DNA of 8,183 nucleotides, from positions 1 through 8,183 of the forward strand of contig CAZCZZ010000098.1 in NCBI GenBank assembly GCA_964503335.1, read 5' to 3'. Positions 6,230 through 8,183 of this stretch are shown in pieces (the first letter of the stretch is position 1; the number at the start of each line of letters is the position of its first letter). Under the pieces are notes generated by a model. It searched no databases, had not been told where the DNA came from, and was given only the letters and a program-made list of their open reading frames with translations. The translations under genes and the position numbers were made by a program. Source of the stretch: CAZCZZ01 sp964503335 (lineage in GTDB: Bacteria > Verrucomicrobiota > Kiritimatiellia > CAIVKH01).

Positions 6230-6787
6230 CTACTTGCCGAGGCTTGGCCGCTCCAAGAGCTTCAGGAACTCGGTCCGTGTCGCCAGGTCGTCGTGGAACG
6301 AGCCGAGGACGGCGGAGGTGATCATGACGGAGTTTTGTTTTTCCACGCCGCGCATCATCATGCAGAGGTGCTGGGCTTCGACGACGACTCCGACGCCGTG
6401 CGGCTTGAGGTAGTCCATCACCGCGTCCGCGATCTGCTTCGTCATGCGCTCCTGGATCTGCAGGCGACGCGCGAACATTTCGGCGATGCGGGCCAGCTTG
6501 CTGACGCCGAGGACCTTGCCGTTGGGGATGTAGCCGATGTGGCAGCGACCGATGAAGGGGAGCATGTGATGCTCGCACATGCTGTAGATCTCGATGTCCT
6601 TCACGATGACCATGTTGTTCGCGTCGGACTCAAACACGGCCTCGTTGACGATCTCGTCGATGGTCTGATTGTAACCGCGCATCAGGAATTCCCACGCCTT
6701 CGCGACGCGTTCAGGGGTCTTCTGCAGCCCCTCGCGGTTAGGGTCTTCACCGATGTGCTTGATCCACTGCTTGACGAGTTCTTCCAT
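6230..6787 (-). CDS. folE: GTP cyclohydrolase I (type IA)
   Basis: The 185-residue product fits the length of bacterial FolE. The enzyme converts GTP to 7,8-dihydroneopterin triphosphate and formate, the first step to tetrahydrofolate and, in many bacteria, also to queuosine. It acts in the cytoplasm as a toroidal decamer. The N-terminal helical part has the typical REGLQKTPERVAKAWEFL run (18-35). The active-site motif YSMCEHHMLPFIG is at 68-80, then HIGYIPNGKVLGVSKLARI (83-101) and the C-terminal QHLCMMMRGVEK (139-150). By alignment with the E. coli enzyme, zinc ligands are C71, H74 and C142, with H73 and H140 in the catalytic site, so all are intact. The start is supported by AAGGT just upstream of the ATG. 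The gene stands alone, convergent with the four-gene block and divergent from pgi, with no other folate gene beside it. No leader riboswitch was recognised. Confidence 0.97.
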   Translation of the reverse strand: MEELVKQWIKHIGEDPNREGLQKTPERVAKAWEFLMRGYNQTIDEIVNEAVFESDANNMVIVKDIEIYSMCEHHMLPFIGRCHIGYIPNGKVLGVSKLARIAEMFARRLQIQERMTKQIADAVMDYLKPHGVGVVVEAQHLCMMMRGVEKQNSVMITSAVLGSFHDDLATRTEFLKLLERPSLGK

Positions 6788-7049
6788 GGGTTACCTTGCG
6801 GGGACTGTACCGCATGGGGGGCGGACTGCAAATGAGGGAATCACAGGAGACCTGAAACCTGAAGCTTGAAACCTGAGTTTGGGGAGAAGACGCGTCGCAG
6901 CCGCTCCGCGGTCCACACGGGGTCTGACGTGGGTGCTGGAGCACCGAGCGCCTGCGAGGTGAATCGGAACACGGACGATTTCGGAAGGCTTGCGTCCCGG
7001 GTCGGAACACCGTTACATGGCGGCCTGATTTTTAACCCAAGGATCTGAT
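6788..7049. other. Divergent folE-pgi spacer with repeat-like sequence
   Basis: These 262 bases separate two divergent genes. They hold a 10-base direct repeat (6853-6876), a short hairpin (GGTGC/GCACC around TGGA, 6932-6945) and a 9-base direct repeat TCGGAACAC (6964-6972 and 7002-7010). The stretch from about 6885 to 7020 is GC-rich with short inverted and repeated words and no ribosome site for the short frames it contains, so I read it as non-coding, possibly a dispersed repeat. Promoter matches are weak: for folE, TTGCAG (6826-6831) and TACAGT (6804-6809) on the minus strand with a 16-base spacer; for pgi nothing convincing. Confidence 0.5.
6853..6876. repeat. Short direct repeat TGAAACCTGA, two copies 14 bases apart
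   Basis: TGAAACCTGA occurs at 6853-6862 and exactly again at 6867-6876. Partial copies of the ACCTGA word at the edges suggest a degenerate tandem array with a basic CCTGAA-rich unit. It is about 65 bases upstream of the folE start. Similar ACCTGAAACCTGA strings are, to my recollection, frequent between genes in Verrucomicrobia-type genomes, but this was not searched here. Confidence 0.6.
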
Positions 7050-8183
7050 ATGCCGAAGACATCGAAAACGAAAGCGGTCCGCCTCGACAAGACTCCCGAA
7101 TGGAAGCGCCTCGCGGCGTTGCGTCGCTCCATGGGCAAGACCCACCTGCGCGATCTCTTCGCGAAGAACCCGGCCCGCGCGAAGCGCTTTTCGCTGGAGG
7201 TGGGCGACCTGTATCTCGACTACTCGAAGAACCGGATCGACGACAAGACGCTCGACGTCCTGCTGGCGTTGGCGAAGCGCACCAAGCTGAGCGAGAACAT
7301 CGCGGCGATGTTTGCCGGGGAGAAGATCAATGTGACCGAAGGCCGCGCCGTCCTGCACGTCGCGCTCCGCAATCGGTCGAACAAGCCGATCCTTGTCGAT
7401 GGCAAAGACGTCATGCCGGAGGTCAATTCCGTGCTCGGCCGCATGCGCGCCTTCTCGAACCGCGTCCGCAGCGGCGACTGGAAGGGCCATACCGGAAAGC
7501 GCATCCGCAACATCGTGAACCTCGGCATCGGAGGATCGGACCTTGGCCCCGTCATGGCCTACGAGGCGCTCAAGCCGTTCAGCGACCGCTCGCTCACCGT
7601 GCGCTTTGTGTCCAATGTGGACGGAACCCATTTCGCCGAAGCGACGCGGGATCTCGATCCCGAGGAGACGCTTTTTATCGTCGCCTCAAAAACCTTCACC
7701 ACGCAGGAGACGATGACGAACGCGGAGTCGGCCCGCGCCTGGACCCTCGCGAAACTGAAGGACCCTGCTTCCGTCGCGAAGCATTTCGTCGCGCTCTCCA
7801 CGAATGCGGAGAAGGTGAAAGCGTTCGGCATCGACACCGAGAACATGTTCGGGTTCTGGGATTGGGTGGGGGGACGCTATTCGCTCACGTCCGCGATCGG
7901 CCTGCCCATCATGCTCGCCATCGGGCCGGACCACTTCGATGCGATGCTCGACGGATTCCACGCGATGGATCGTCATTTCGCCACCGCTCCGTTCGAAAGG
8001 AACATGCCGGTTCTGCTCGGCTTGCTCGGCATATGGTACAACAACTTCTTCGACGCGCAGACGCAGGCGATCCTGCCCTACGACCAGTATCTCAGCCGCT
8101 TCGCCGCGTATTTCCAGCAGGGCGACATGGAGAGCAACGGGAAGTATGTGGGCAAGGACGGTAAGAAGGTTTCGTGGTCCACG
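7050..8183 (+). CDS. pgi: Glucose-6-phosphate isomerase, N-terminal 378 residues (runs off the right edge)
   Basis: An open frame from the ATG at 7050 continues for 378 codons to the window edge with no stop. AAGGA (7039-7043) lies six bases upstream and supports the start. The enzyme interconverts glucose 6-phosphate and fructose 6-phosphate in glycolysis and gluconeogenesis in the cytoplasm. Recognisable segments in order: FSLEVGDLYLDYSKNR (47-62), the first SIS-domain sugar-phosphate loop NLGIGGSDLGP (157-167), FVSNVDGTH (186-194), SKTFTTQET (213-221), the family signature WVGGRYSLTSAIGLP (272-286) and QQGDMESNGK (356-365), where E361 corresponds to the catalytic base. Family members of the long type are about 550 residues, so roughly 170 residues are outside the window, including the second signature with the C-terminal catalytic lysine. 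Nothing visible suggests loss of function. It is divergent from folE and appears to be its own transcription unit. Confidence 0.97.
   Translation, partial: MPKTSKTKAVRLDKTPEWKRLAALRRSMGKTHLRDLFAKNPARAKRFSLEVGDLYLDYSKNRIDDKTLDVLLALAKRTKLSENIAAMFAGEKINVTEGRAVLHVALRNRSNKPILVDGKDVMPEVNSVLGRMRAFSNRVRSGDWKGHTGKRIRNIVNLGIGGSDLGPVMAYEALKPFSDRSLTVRFVSNVDGTHFAEATRDLDPEETLFIVASKTFTTQETMTNAESARAWTLAKLKDPASVAKHFVALSTNAEKVKAFGIDTENMFGFWDWVGGRYSLTSAIGLPIMLAIGPDHFDAMLDGFHAMDRHFATAPFERNMPVLLGLLGIWYNNFFDAQTQAILPYDQYLSRFAAYFQQGDMESNGKYVGKDGKKVSWST

Noticed and set aside
6866..7048. 60-codon forward frame in the folE-pgi spacer
   Set aside because: No ribosome site and repeat-like composition; ends at the pgi start. 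Treated as non-coding.
7032..7631. 199-codon reverse frame antisense to pgi
   Set aside because: Shadow of the GC-rich pgi coding strand.
7100..8164. 354-codon forward frame overlapping pgi in another frame
   Set aside because: pgi is unmistakable in its own frame; this frame gives Arg-rich sequence without motifs.

Overview
The window is a GC-rich piece of a bacterial chromosome. It has long exported proteins with carbohydrate-binding-like modules and acidic calcium-type repeats, and its core-metabolism genes stand alone between repeat-like intergenic sequence. This combination suggests a Gram-negative of the PVC group (Verrucomicrobiota/Kiritimatiellota-like). That placement is an inference from style; no rRNA or other phylogenetic marker is present.

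Layout from left to right: (1) the N-terminal 95 codons of an exported protein on the minus strand, running off the left edge; (2) a divergent intergenic region (286-528) with two predicted sigma70-type promoters firing in opposite directions from one shared -35 core, plus two perfect palindromes on the rightward side; (3) a tightly packed rightward block of four genes (529-6200) with junctions of a 4-base overlap, a 1-base gap and an 8-base gap. These encode a 1101-residue secreted modular protein, a membrane-anchored helical-repeat (HEAT-like) protein, a 147-residue exported protein with 14 cysteines, and a 322-residue exported protein of unknown family. (4) A strong GC hairpin closes this block and the convergent folE gene. 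(5) folE (GTP cyclohydrolase I) lies on the minus strand. (6) A 262-base divergent spacer holds a short direct repeat and sequence resembling a dispersed non-coding repeat. (7) pgi (glucose-6-phosphate isomerase) runs off the right edge with its active-site segments present and its C-terminal part missing.

folE and pgi are confident, conventional housekeeping genes. The four-gene block is the unusual part. All its products carry export or membrane signals, the spacing implies one transcript, and none has a recognisable catalytic domain. The first protein has three modules resembling starch-binding CBM25/53 domains and TSP3-like DxDxDG repeats, so a cell-surface or extracellular glycan-binding role is a reasonable inference, but the substrate is unknown. 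The leftward gene shares the control region and is also exported, so it may belong to the same programme.

No tRNA, rRNA, CRISPR array, transposase, phage gene or recognised defence system was found.
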